A model generated the notes under the pieces. The model made no database searches. It worked only from the letters and a program-made list of their open reading frames with translations, and was not told the DNA's origin. Below are positions 6,772 to 12,757 of a stretch of DNA of 12,757 bases, one piece after another. How positions within the stretch are numbered: position 1 is the stretch's first letter; each line of letters begins with the position of its first letter. The position numbers and the translations under genes are program-made. The stretch comes from Desulfobacterales bacterium (lineage in GTDB: Bacteria > Desulfobacterota > Desulfobacteria > Desulfobacterales > JAUCGF01): positions 1-12,757 of the forward strand of contig JAOZRC010000082.1 of NCBI GenBank assembly GCA_029940345.1, written 5' to 3'.

Positions 6772-7512
6772 TTAGTGATTATATACTTCTTCGAGAATAT
6801 TCATTAATTTTTTATAAGTTTTTCGAGCTTCACTGAAATCAAAGAAATCAATTTGATTTTTTAGCTCATTGATAGCTGACAACGCTTTCGTTCCATGCAA
6901 TTCCTTTCTAAGGGCTTCCAGACATCGCTCGGCTTCCAGGTTGTTTTCTTTTAAAAAGGTGCCGAGTTCATCAAGCCAAGGTTGTATTTTTGAAAAGTCC
7001 TTCTCACAACCGACATTTTTTTCACAGGTCACCGTTTTATCTGCTTGATCGGTCTGTTCGATATCATCTTTACGTTTTAAAGCTTGCAGCGCCTCATTTA
7101 CCTGTTTAAGGGCCGTTTCAAACTGATCCATGAGCGGTCCCGCCTTTTCGGCATCCCCGCTCTTCAGTTGGGCTTCCAGCACTATGGCAGAATGATACAC
7201 TTGATCAATAGACAGATTACCGGAAATCCCTTTAATCGTGTGGCTTAACTGTCGGGCAAGTTCAGCTTCACCCTGTTCTAAATAGTTGCGAATTCGTCGG
7301 GCCGAATTTCCGTAGTATTCATAAAACCGAATTAAAAGATTTTTATATAGTACCTTGTTCTCTCCCATCCTTTGCAACCCGTTTTCAATGTCAATTCCGG
7401 GCAGGTTTTCGGGTAGAATATTGGCGTTTGATGCTGATTGAGTGATTTTCTGATAAATATCTTCATGGTCTGTTTTCAATTCCCGGATTGGGGCTTGCGA
7501 TTCATTCTTCAT
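6772..7512 (-). CDS. Stand-alone HPt (histidine phosphotransfer) protein
   Basis: A 246-residue, soluble, highly charged helical protein. Residues about 38-145 are an HPt domain: the typical entry GIDIENGLQRMGENKVLYKNL is followed by the phosphohistidine motif SHTIKGISGNL with H91 and K94. After a polar linker with two Cys residues (about 148-172), residues 174-246 form a second helical segment (PWLDELGTFLKENNLEAE.., IDFFDFSEARKTYKKLMNIL). That segment resembles the C-terminal bundle that follows HPt in large hybrid sensor kinases. In those proteins the entry motif comes right after a receiver, so this gene may have split from a hybrid kinase; no kinase or receiver text lies upstream. The ribosome site is weak. 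Together with the next gene it supplies phosphotransfer histidines but no kinase, so a partner kinase must be elsewhere. Confidence 0.8.
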   Translation of the reverse strand: MKNESQAPIRELKTDHEDIYQKITQSASNANILPENLPGIDIENGLQRMGENKVLYKNLLIRFYEYYGNSARRIRNYLEQGEAELARQLSHTIKGISGNLSIDQVYHSAIVLEAQLKSGDAEKAGPLMDQFETALKQVNEALQALKRKDDIEQTDQADKTVTCEKNVGCEKDFSKIQPWLDELGTFLKENNLEAERCLEALRKELHGTKALSAINELKNQIDFFDFSEARKTYKKLMNILEEVYNH

Positions 7513-7568
7513 TCCAAAGCTTTCATTTCTGATTAAAGGTCAGAATCTTGGACTGATACACAATCCAT

Positions 7569-7657
7569 GCAGAGACGTTCAGATAATCATCCGGCTAGGA
7601 TGTAAATAAGATTAAGCCTGATTTATATCAGGCCGGGTGATTTTCTGAACGTCTGCA
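7569..7657. repeat. Palindromic element between HPt gene and serC
   Basis: Arms AGACGTTCAGA (7573-7583) and TCTGAACGTCT (7644-7654) are a perfect 11-bp inverted repeat. Pairing continues inward with mismatches (TAATCATCCGGC against GCCGGGTGATTTT). A perfect 7-bp hairpin sits in the middle (7616-7633). Just outside on the right is a small palindrome ACCGA-AA-TCGGT (7662-7673). The 275-bp gap holds no gene that I can see. Confidence 0.55.
7616..7633 (-). terminator. Probable serC transcription terminator
   Basis: On the minus strand this reads as a perfect stem GCCTGAT / ATCAGGC with a 4-base loop, followed by the T-rich tract TTAATCTTATTT. It lies about 155 bases after the serC stop codon. 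The stem is only moderately GC-rich and the tail is interrupted by other bases, so termination may be partial. Confidence 0.45.
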
Positions 7658-7787
7658 GATAACCGAAATCGGTATGACTTATTCGATTAGAAATTAAATG
7701 TGAAAGCATGAAACGCAATATTCAGCGGTTTGAAACACCCATCATCACGTTTCACCCTTTCATACAATTCGTTGTACGGTATATATT

Positions 7788-8876
7788 TTAGCCGTTTTGA
7801 CGCTCAAAAGTTTTCATAAAATCGACAAGCGCCTTCACCGCTGAAAGCGTTGTCGCATTATAGATAGAAGCGCGGCAGCCGCCAACGCTCCGGTGACCTT
7901 TAAGTCCGCCCAGACCTTCTTCCATCGCCAGAGCAACAAATGTTTTTTCAAGTTCTTCATCAGGGAGTCGGAAGGTGACGTTCATTTTAGAACGATCGGA
8001 TAGCTTAGCTGTTCCCCTGTAAAAATCACCAGAATCAAAAAAATTGTATAAAATGTCACTTTTTTCCTGGTTGATCGCTTCCATTTTATCCAGGCCGCCA
8101 ATCGTTTCCTCCAGCCATTTAAGTACAAGCTGCACGGTATAAATAGAAAAACAGGGTGGTGTGTTATACATTGAATTTTTAGCGGTATAAGTCGTATATT
8201 TCAGCATGGATGGCAGATTATCCGGAATGTTTTCCAGCATATCATCACGAATGATCGCCATACAAATACCGGCCGGCCCGATATTTTTTTGAGCGCCGGC
8301 ATAAATAAAACCGAATTTATCCGTGTCTAAAGGCCGGCTCATAATATCAGAAGACATGTCCGAAACTAAGGGAATGCCCCCGGTGTCGGGAAAGTCGGCC
8401 CATTGGGTGCCCTTGATGGTGTTGTTTGATGTCAGATGAACGTATCTGGCGTCAGCGTTGAATTGCAGATTTTCAGGAATACAGGAATAATTTTCTTCTT
8501 TAGAAGATGCGATAACCTGAATCGGTTTGTCCTGCAAACGGGCTTCATGAATCGCTTTGGAAGACCATGTCCCTGTATCCACATAATCGGCTGATTTACC
8601 ATCTGCCAGAAAGTTCATGGGAATCATGCAAAATTGCATACTGGCGCCACCTTGAATAAAAAGGACATGAAAGTGTTCATCCAATTTTAAGAGCCGTTTC
8701 GTCCTGGCAACGGCGTCATTAATAACATCATCAAACCATTTAGAACGGTGACTGATCTCAGTGATTGACATTCCGCTTCCATCGAAATTCAAAAAACTTT
8801 CCCGGATTTCTTCCAGAACGGTTTCCGGAAGAGCGGCTGGTCCGGCGTTGAAATTGTAAATTCTGTTCTTGTGCAT
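7788..8876 (-). CDS. serC: Phosphoserine aminotransferase SerC
   Basis: PLP enzyme of serine synthesis: 3-phosphohydroxypyruvate plus glutamate gives phosphoserine plus 2-oxoglutarate; the family also acts in PLP synthesis in some bacteria. The 362 residues from this start match the usual length of about 360. Class-V aminotransferase marks are FNAGPAALP (9-17), GSGMSITEISHRS (34-46), QGGASMQF (75-82), the PLP lysine Lys197 in YAGAQKNIGPAG, and GHRSVGGCRASIYN (327-340). The frame opens 12 codons earlier at 8912. I prefer this start because GGAGA (complement of 8881-8885) sits just before it, the FNAGP motif begins at the usual distance, and a promoter -10 (8913-8918) would place transcription start downstream of the longer start. 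It appears to be monocistronic. Confidence 0.95.
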   Translation of the reverse strand: MHKNRIYNFNAGPAALPETVLEEIRESFLNFDGSGMSITEISHRSKWFDDVINDAVARTKRLLKLDEHFHVLFIQGGASMQFCMIPMNFLADGKSADYVDTGTWSSKAIHEARLQDKPIQVIASSKEENYSCIPENLQFNADARYVHLTSNNTIKGTQWADFPDTGGIPLVSDMSSDIMSRPLDTDKFGFIYAGAQKNIGPAGICMAIIRDDMLENIPDNLPSMLKYTTYTAKNSMYNTPPCFSIYTVQLVLKWLEETIGGLDKMEAINQEKSDILYNFFDSGDFYRGTAKLSDRSKMNVTFRLPDEELEKTFVALAMEEGLGGLKGHRSVGGCRASIYNATTLSAVKALVDFMKTFERQNG

Positions 8877-8912
8877 AGTTTCTCCATTTAAAAGTAATGA
8901 AATTATTGACAA

Positions 8913-8942
8913 ATTATCCTAATCCGATTTTGATTTTTCCAA
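8913..8942 (-). promoter_or_regulatory. Candidate sigma70 promoter of serC
   Basis: Read on the minus strand: TTGGAA (complement of 8937-8942), an 18-base spacer, then GATAAT (complement of 8913-8918). This gives a leader of about 30 nt to the ATG at 8876 with its GGAGA ribosome site. Confidence 0.5.
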
Positions 8943-8963
8943 GAGCAGGGAGTGCAAGCTTAA

Positions 8964-9161
8964 CCTTACGGAAAATTAAAGGAAAAATTAAAATCAGAAT
9001 ACGATATTACTATTCAAACAATTGATTTCATAAGTCCGGCTGAGAAACACAATGTTGATCAGGCGCTCACAAAGGTTTATTCCGGTCGACACTCTGGTGA
9101 AATCAATTTAAGAACATATATAAAAAGCTTCGTTATCATAAAACGCACTGTATTAAAATAA
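8964..9161 (+). pseudogene. Possible 5'-truncated gene remnant
   Basis: An open frame of 65 codons follows an in-frame TAA at 8961 and ends at TAA 9159-9161, with no ATG, GTG or TTG start inside a plausible place. From about the eleventh codon its text is protein-like rather than low-complexity, with segments such as IDFISPAEKHNVDQALTKVY and SGRHSGEINLRTYIKSF. I do not recognise the family. Directly upstream, at 8948-8968, is GGGAGTGCAAGCTTAACCTTA. Its first part resembles the family A inner arm, and its GCTTAACCTTA also occurs at 259-269 beside family A copy 1. It may be a gene 3' end left by a rearrangement, or chance; the frame is short and the region AT-rich. Confidence 0.25.
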
Positions 9162-9190
9162 TATAAAACATGTCAATCGGTAATTTTTTA

Positions 9191-9219
9191 TTGACCCATA
9201 ACAGCATCCTGATTATAAA
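9191..9219 (+). promoter_or_regulatory. Candidate sigma70 promoter of yjbQ
   Basis: TTGACC (9191-9196), a 17-base spacer and TATAAA (9214-9219) make a strong consensus-like promoter. It gives a leader of about 115 nt before the yjbQ start. Between 9220 and 9330 I see no stable hairpin or known riboswitch. Confidence 0.55.
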
Positions 9220-9342
9220 TTTAGATTTTTAACTAAATAGTCCTTTATTTACCAAAGTGAAGCTAAAAGCATTTTCATAACAATTCTGAATCAAAAGAAA
9301 TTTCGTAATAACAAGCTTCGAAAAGAAGAACGAGGCAACAAG

Positions 9343-9747
9343 ATGCGCAAAGCTATTCAAATCGCCACTGGTAAACGTGAAGAACTGGTGGATATTACCG
9401 CTAAAATTCTTAATGTGGTTCGTCAGAGTAATATTTCAAACGGATTGGTGGCATTGTATGCTCAAGGAGCTACCGGCGCCATTATGATCCAGGAAAATTG
9501 GGACGAAAGTGTTCAAACGGATGTGATTCAATTCTTAAAAAAGATCATTCCTCAAGGGGTCTGGCTCCACGATCAGCAGGATGGCAACGGCGATGCCCAT
9601 TTAAAATCCGGTCTGATCGGCCCGTCCGAAACAATCCCTTTAATAAATGGTAATCTGGGATTATCTCAATGGCAGAATATCTTTTTCTGCGAGTTCGACG
9701 GTCCTCGTAAAAAGCGTTCGATCGTGTGTACAATTATTGCGGATTGA
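9343..9747 (+). CDS. yjbQ: YjbQ/UPF0047 family protein (secondary thiamine-phosphate synthase type)
   Basis: A 134-residue single-domain cytoplasmic protein of the UPF0047 (PF01894) family, full length. Conserved family blocks are TGAIMIQENWDE (44-55), DGNGDAHLKSGLIGPSETIP (80-99), LSQWQNIFFCEFDGPR (107-122) and the basic KKRS (123-126). E. coli YjbQ is known to have weak thiamine-phosphate synthase activity that complements thiE loss; the true physiological reaction of the family is uncertain. The start is supported by GAGG (9332-9335) with 7-base spacing. It is followed on the same strand, after 118 bp, by the nucleoside transporter, but the gap holds repeats and an imperfect hairpin (9773-9792), so co-transcription is unclear. 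Confidence 0.92.
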   Translation: MRKAIQIATGKREELVDITAKILNVVRQSNISNGLVALYAQGATGAIMIQENWDESVQTDVIQFLKKIIPQGVWLHDQQDGNGDAHLKSGLIGPSETIPLINGNLGLSQWQNIFFCEFDGPRKKRSIVCTIIAD

Positions 9748-9806
9748 AATTTTGCGTTAAAGTACTAAGGTTAAGGAATTCTGGGAATCCTTCATACAAG
9801 GTCATC

Positions 9807-9848
9807 AAACTTGAAACTTGAAACTTATAACTTGAAACTTCAAACTTT
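9807..9848. repeat. Six tandem AAACTTG-type heptamers upstream of the nucleoside transporter
   Basis: Six consecutive 7-base units: AAACTTG, AAACTTG, AAACTTA, TAACTTG, AAACTTC, AAACTTT. The array ends 4 bases before the AAGG ribosome site (9854-9857) and 17 bases before the transporter ATG, so a change in unit number would alter promoter or leader spacing. Just upstream is an imperfect hairpin (9773-9792, AAGGAATTC / GGAATCCTT). Confidence 0.75.
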
Positions 9849-9865
9849 CAAATAAGGTCTGATAT

Positions 9866-11119
9866 ATGATAGCCCAAAGCATACTAGGCTTGGCAGCATT
9901 TACCGGCATTGCCTGGCTTATCAGTGAAAATCGGAAGCAAGTGCGTTTTAAACTGGTACTGACCGGTATTGTACTTCAGTTAATCATCGGGGTGATTTTA
10001 TTAAAAATCCCGCTGTTCAGGGAATGCTTCATCACATTAAACCGCCTTGTCTTCATATTGGAAGAGGCGACCAGGCAAGGAACCTCTTTTGTATTCGGCT
10101 ATTTAGGAGGCAGCGACCTTCCTTTCAAAGAAAATTTTCCAGGTGCCGGATTTATTCTTGCGTTTCAAGCCCTGCCGCTGGTGCTTGTGATAAGTGCATT
10201 GACAGCCCTTTTATTTCATTGGAAAATTTTACCGATGATTGTCAGGTTGTTTTCATTGGCGCTTCAGAAAACGATGGGAATCGGGGGAGCTGAAGGTCTG
10301 GGCGTTTCAGCCAATGTGTTTGTCGGAATGGTTGAATCACCGCTCTTTATTCGCCCCTATTTAAATACGATGACGCGTAGCGAAATTTTTTCCCTTATGA
10401 CCTGTGGTATGGCTACAATTGCAGGAACCGTAATGGTTTTATACGCCGGTATCCTGAAAGATGTTTTACCTGACGTCATGGGCCACATTCTGACAGCATC
10501 AATCATCAGCGTACCTGCCGCGGTTATAATTGCCAAAATAATGGTTCCGGAAACGGAGCCTCTGACGCGGAACCATTCCGTAGGTCAAGAGGCGACTTAT
10601 GATAAATCGCTCAATGCGATGGATGCGATCACCAAGGGAACATTGCAAGGCGTGCAATTAATGATCAATATTATCGCTATGTTAATCGTAATCGTAGCGC
10701 TGGTTCATCTTGTGAATCTGGTTTTGGGTTTTATCCCAGGATTGGGCGGTGAGCCGCTTACATTACAGCGCATTTTGGGTGTTGTGATGGCTCCGATTGT
10801 ATGGTTAATGGGTATCCCTTGGAATGAATCCCTAGTTGCAGGCACCATCCTCGGAACCAAAACTGTTTTGAATGAATTCATCGCTTATCTTGACATGAGT
10901 CATCTCGCCCCAGATGTATTAAGCAAGAAAAGCCTTCTGATCATGACGTATGCACTATGTGGCTTTGCCAATCCGGGCAGTCTGGGAATTATGATTGGCG
11001 GGTTGGGCACGATGGCTCCGGAACGGCGGGATGAAATCGTTGCCTTAGGCTTACGCGCTATTGTCGCAGGGACGCTGGCAACATGTATGACCGGTGCGGT
11101 TGTCGGAATCCTGGGCTGA
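9866..11119 (+). CDS. CNT (NupC-type) concentrative nucleoside transporter
   Basis: A 417-residue inner-membrane symporter of the CNT family, taking up nucleosides with Na+ or H+. The N-terminal (2-20, 28-49), core and C-terminal hydrophobic segments are all present. By alignment to the Vibrio cholerae CNT structure (from memory), the sodium-site Asn is Asn150 in SANVFVG, ribose-contacting Glu is Glu321 in PWNESLVAGTILG, and the late pair is Asn369 and Ser372 in GFANPGS. The base-contacting GQTE motif reads GMVE (154-157), keeping Glu157 but replacing Gln and Thr with Met and Val. I recall GMVE(A/S)PL in other proteobacterial CNTs, so this is probably a subfamily with different base preference. 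The start follows TAAGG (9853-9857) at 8-base spacing. The gene is convergent with the next one, 58 bp apart, with no clear terminator. Confidence 0.9.
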   Translation: MIAQSILGLAAFTGIAWLISENRKQVRFKLVLTGIVLQLIIGVILLKIPLFRECFITLNRLVFILEEATRQGTSFVFGYLGGSDLPFKENFPGAGFILAFQALPLVLVISALTALLFHWKILPMIVRLFSLALQKTMGIGGAEGLGVSANVFVGMVESPLFIRPYLNTMTRSEIFSLMTCGMATIAGTVMVLYAGILKDVLPDVMGHILTASIISVPAAVIIAKIMVPETEPLTRNHSVGQEATYDKSLNAMDAITKGTLQGVQLMINIIAMLIVIVALVHLVNLVLGFIPGLGGEPLTLQRILGVVMAPIVWLMGIPWNESLVAGTILGTKTVLNEFIAYLDMSHLAPDVLSKKSLLIMTYALCGFANPGSLGIMIGGLGTMAPERRDEIVALGLRAIVAGTLATCMTGAVVGILG

Positions 11120-11177
11120 AAAATTACTGTCGCCTAATTTGGCCATAATTATTGAATAGGATACTTCAAAAAGTTGA

Positions 11178-12485
11178 TCAAAATTTAAACCTGGCATAAA
11201 CTGGCACAAAAACAAGTTTTTTTACATCTTGTTCATTAAAAGCCACAGGGGACATCACGTACCCTTTGCGGCAGTCCGGATGTTCATCTAAAAAAATATG
11301 CATACTTTTCAATTTGCCGGCAGGCCCGCTTTTTACTTCAACAGGAAAGATAGCACCATCTTTGAGAATAAGATAGTCAACTTCGGCCGTACTGTTTTTT
11401 TTCGCTCTTGACCAGTAATATACTTTTAAATTTTCCGTTCCGCCTGCCGCCAGAAGCTCCTGTCCAACAAATTGTTCGACAATAGCGCCTTTATAGATAT
11501 TTGAAAGATTCTTTTTTTTAAGCACTTCATTGGGATTAATTCCGCAAATATGCTGCATCAAACCGATATCCAGGAAAAGCGGTTTGAATACCTTGTATGA
11601 CGTTGTCGCGCCAAGGGGTAATCCGGACGCCGTTGTTGAATGAACGATATGAAGAAGAAGCGCTCTTTCAAGAATTCGAAGCGATACCTTGGTTTTTTCG
11701 ATTCTTCGGTCAGGATCAAGGCGTGTGTATTTTACCTGGCTTCCCACATGCTTGGGAACCGTTCTTAACAAATGATCCAGGCTTTCAATGTCCGCTTTCA
11801 GATCATATTTAGTAAGGGATTGAAGATATGACTGATATATTTCATTGTGAACAGCGGATGTTTCCATAATTGATCCGGTTAAATAAAAACGCTTAACAGC
11901 TTCCGGCATTCCTCCCGTAAGCAAATAAAACCTGAGTTCTTCAATGATCTTGTTATGAATTGATTCCGGCATAGAATGATAGTTAAAAAGGTCAGGCAAT
12001 TTAGCAGCAAGCAATTCCTTATCACCGGCAACCAGAAATTCATGGAATGTCATGGGTCGCATCCATTCGAATGACACCCTGCCAACAGGAAAGGAGATAT
12101 GTCCCAAGGCGAATTCCAGCATTGATCCTGCGGCAACCACATGAAGATGGGGCATCTCTTCATAAAAATAGCGAAGACTTAACAATGCCCGTTCACACGC
12201 CTGTATTTCATCAAAACACAACAGGGTTTTACCCGGAATTATTCTTGAATTGCCATGAATTTCAAGTGCCGCCAAAAGTTTCCCGGGAGATAAATCACCA
12301 TCGAATATCTGATGAACAGAGCGATCACGCTCAAAATCAAACATAACAAAATTATCAAAATGATCATTCCCAAATGCTTTTACAGAGTATGTTTTTCCGA
12401 CCTGACGTGCGCCTCTTATTATCAGGGGTTTTCTAAATTCATATTCTTTCCATTTAACCAGTGCCTGACCGATGTTTCTTTTCAT
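11178..12485 (-). CDS. AAA_14 / DUF4143 ATPase with nuclease-like C terminus
   Basis: A 435-residue cytoplasmic protein of the AAA_14 (PF13173) plus DUF4143 (PF13635) architecture. The ATPase part has Walker A GARQVGKT (25-32), Walker B TLLCFDEIQ (87-95, acidic Asp92 and Glu93) and a sensor-like VVAAGSMLEFAL (116-127). GRVSFEWMRPMTFHEFL (135-151) and LTGGMPEAV (189-197) are family-typical. The C-terminal region has AEVDYLIL (367-374) followed by PVEVKSG with Glu383 and Lys385, the D..ExK spacing of a PD-(D/E)XK fold. All motifs look intact and the length is typical. Function is unknown; such proteins are often multicopy and are suspected of defence or mobile-element links. It resembles the gene at 2308-3903 in plan but not in sequence. 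A good promoter precedes it; the ribosome site is weak. Confidence 0.88.
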   Translation of the reverse strand: MKRNIGQALVKWKEYEFRKPLIIRGARQVGKTYSVKAFGNDHFDNFVMFDFERDRSVHQIFDGDLSPGKLLAALEIHGNSRIIPGKTLLCFDEIQACERALLSLRYFYEEMPHLHVVAAGSMLEFALGHISFPVGRVSFEWMRPMTFHEFLVAGDKELLAAKLPDLFNYHSMPESIHNKIIEELRFYLLTGGMPEAVKRFYLTGSIMETSAVHNEIYQSYLQSLTKYDLKADIESLDHLLRTVPKHVGSQVKYTRLDPDRRIEKTKVSLRILERALLLHIVHSTTASGLPLGATTSYKVFKPLFLDIGLMQHICGINPNEVLKKKNLSNIYKGAIVEQFVGQELLAAGGTENLKVYYWSRAKKNSTAEVDYLILKDGAIFPVEVKSGPAGKLKSMHIFLDEHPDCRKGYVMSPVAFNEQDVKKLVFVPVYARFKF

Positions 12486-12555
12486 AATTAATCATTTCAC
12501 GAGTTTGTAGAATCCCAAGGCTTATTTGTAATGTAAAATGTATTTTTATGGGGTG

Positions 12556-12584
12556 ATTATAACAAAGCAGATAGTTTTTTACAA
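12556..12584 (-). promoter_or_regulatory. Extended -10 sigma70 promoter of the DUF4143 gene
   Basis: Read on the minus strand: TTGTAA (complement of 12579-12584), a 17-base spacer, then a perfect TATAAT (complement of 12556-12561) preceded by TGT, an extended -10. The leader to the ATG at 12485 would be about 63 nt. It is the best promoter match in the window. Confidence 0.6.
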
Positions 12585-12595
12585 GGTTGTTTTTA

Positions 12596-12635
12596 GCCAA
12601 ACGATCAATTTCAGGGCTTGATCATTGTTTTGGCC
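12596..12635. repeat. Inverted repeat upstream of the DUF4143 gene
   Basis: GCCAAACGATCAA pairs with TTGATCATTGTTTTGGC around the centre TTTCAGGGC: GATCAA/TTGATC and GCCAAA/TTTGGC match exactly, with a few unpaired bases between. It lies just upstream of the promoter, so it could be an operator. It could equally be a terminator for a + strand gene, but no such gene ends before it within the window. Confidence 0.4.
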
Positions 12636-12757
12636 ATTTTGAATTTCGGTGCAATGTACCGCATTCTTTCAGATTGCGCCAGGTAGGAGTCGCGGAGTGA
12701 TAACGCAGTCTAAGAGCCTGTTTGAAAAGTCTTAAATCGGCTGCAAAAGCGTGAGAG
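12636..12757. other. Window-end sequence with no recognisable gene
   Basis: No start or open frame of note. The closing stretch contains AGAGCCTGTTTGAAAAG, which looks like the kind of text seen at insertion-sequence or repeat ends, but the window stops before anything can be confirmed. Confidence 0.2.

Noticed and set aside
8877..8912. Longer SerC N terminus starting at 8912
   Set aside because: The added 12 residues are not typical of SerC, the better ribosome site precedes 8876, and a candidate promoter -10 at 8913-8918 would leave the longer start untranscribed.
9807..9848. CRISPR-like array
   Set aside because: Units are 7 bases with no spacers and no cas genes nearby; it is a simple tandem repeat.
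11597..12346. 71- and 99-codon + strand frames
   Set aside because: They are antisense shadows of the DUF4143 ATPase gene and have no family features.

Overview
The window is bacterial chromosomal DNA of moderate to low GC. It carries eight recognisable intact protein genes, one possible gene remnant, and an unusually large amount of palindromic repeat DNA between genes. Nothing in it names the species. Three things fit a Desulfobacterota (Desulfobacterales-like) sulfate reducer or relative: a MOT1-type molybdate/sulfate transporter; a receiver-PAS-HisKA protein with a Cys-rich PAS domain and no ATPase domain; and two AAA-ATPase/PD-(D/E)XK proteins of families that are often expanded in such genomes. 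That placement is inference from memory of these families. No rRNA, tRNA, CRISPR array, prophage or transposase gene is visible.

Layout. Bases 1-130 hold interleaved inverted sites. Bases 271-388 hold a MITE-like palindrome with a perfect 5-bp flanking direct repeat. A MOT1-family transporter follows (505-1704, +). Then come three consecutive, mutually unrelated palindromic elements (1784-1928, 1986-2103, 2114-2237), the middle one a second copy of the 271-388 element. Next are an AAA-ATPase/PD-(D/E)XK gene (2308-3903, +) and, convergent with it, purB (4059-5417, -). Two signalling genes lie upstream of purB on the same strand: an HPt protein (6772-7512) and a receiver-PAS-HisKA protein (5462-6736). 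A palindromic terminator-like region separates them from serC (7788-8876, -). A 466-bp divergent intergenic region holds promoters for both directions and a possible gene remnant. The + strand continues with yjbQ (9343-9747), a heptamer tandem repeat, and a concentrative nucleoside transporter (9866-11119). The last gene, convergent with it, is a second AAA-ATPase of the AAA_14/DUF4143 type (11178-12485, -) with a well-formed promoter.

How the genes fit together. purB (purine and AMP synthesis), serC (serine/PLP pathway), yjbQ and the nucleoside transporter are ordinary metabolism with no shared operon logic. The HPt and receiver-PAS-HisKA genes are 35 bp apart and probably co-transcribed. 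Together they hold phosphotransfer histidines (H91 and H347) but no kinase ATPase domain, and the receiver has lost its phosphoacceptor Asp (Asn106), one acidic-pocket residue (Ala62) and the conserved Lys (Thr158). The pair therefore looks like a phosphorelay adaptor or decoy module that depends on kinases elsewhere.

The two observations I would follow first are the palindromic element family (two copies, compensatory stem changes, target-duplication-like flanks, bracketing the transporter gene) and the degenerate receiver/ATPase-less signalling pair.
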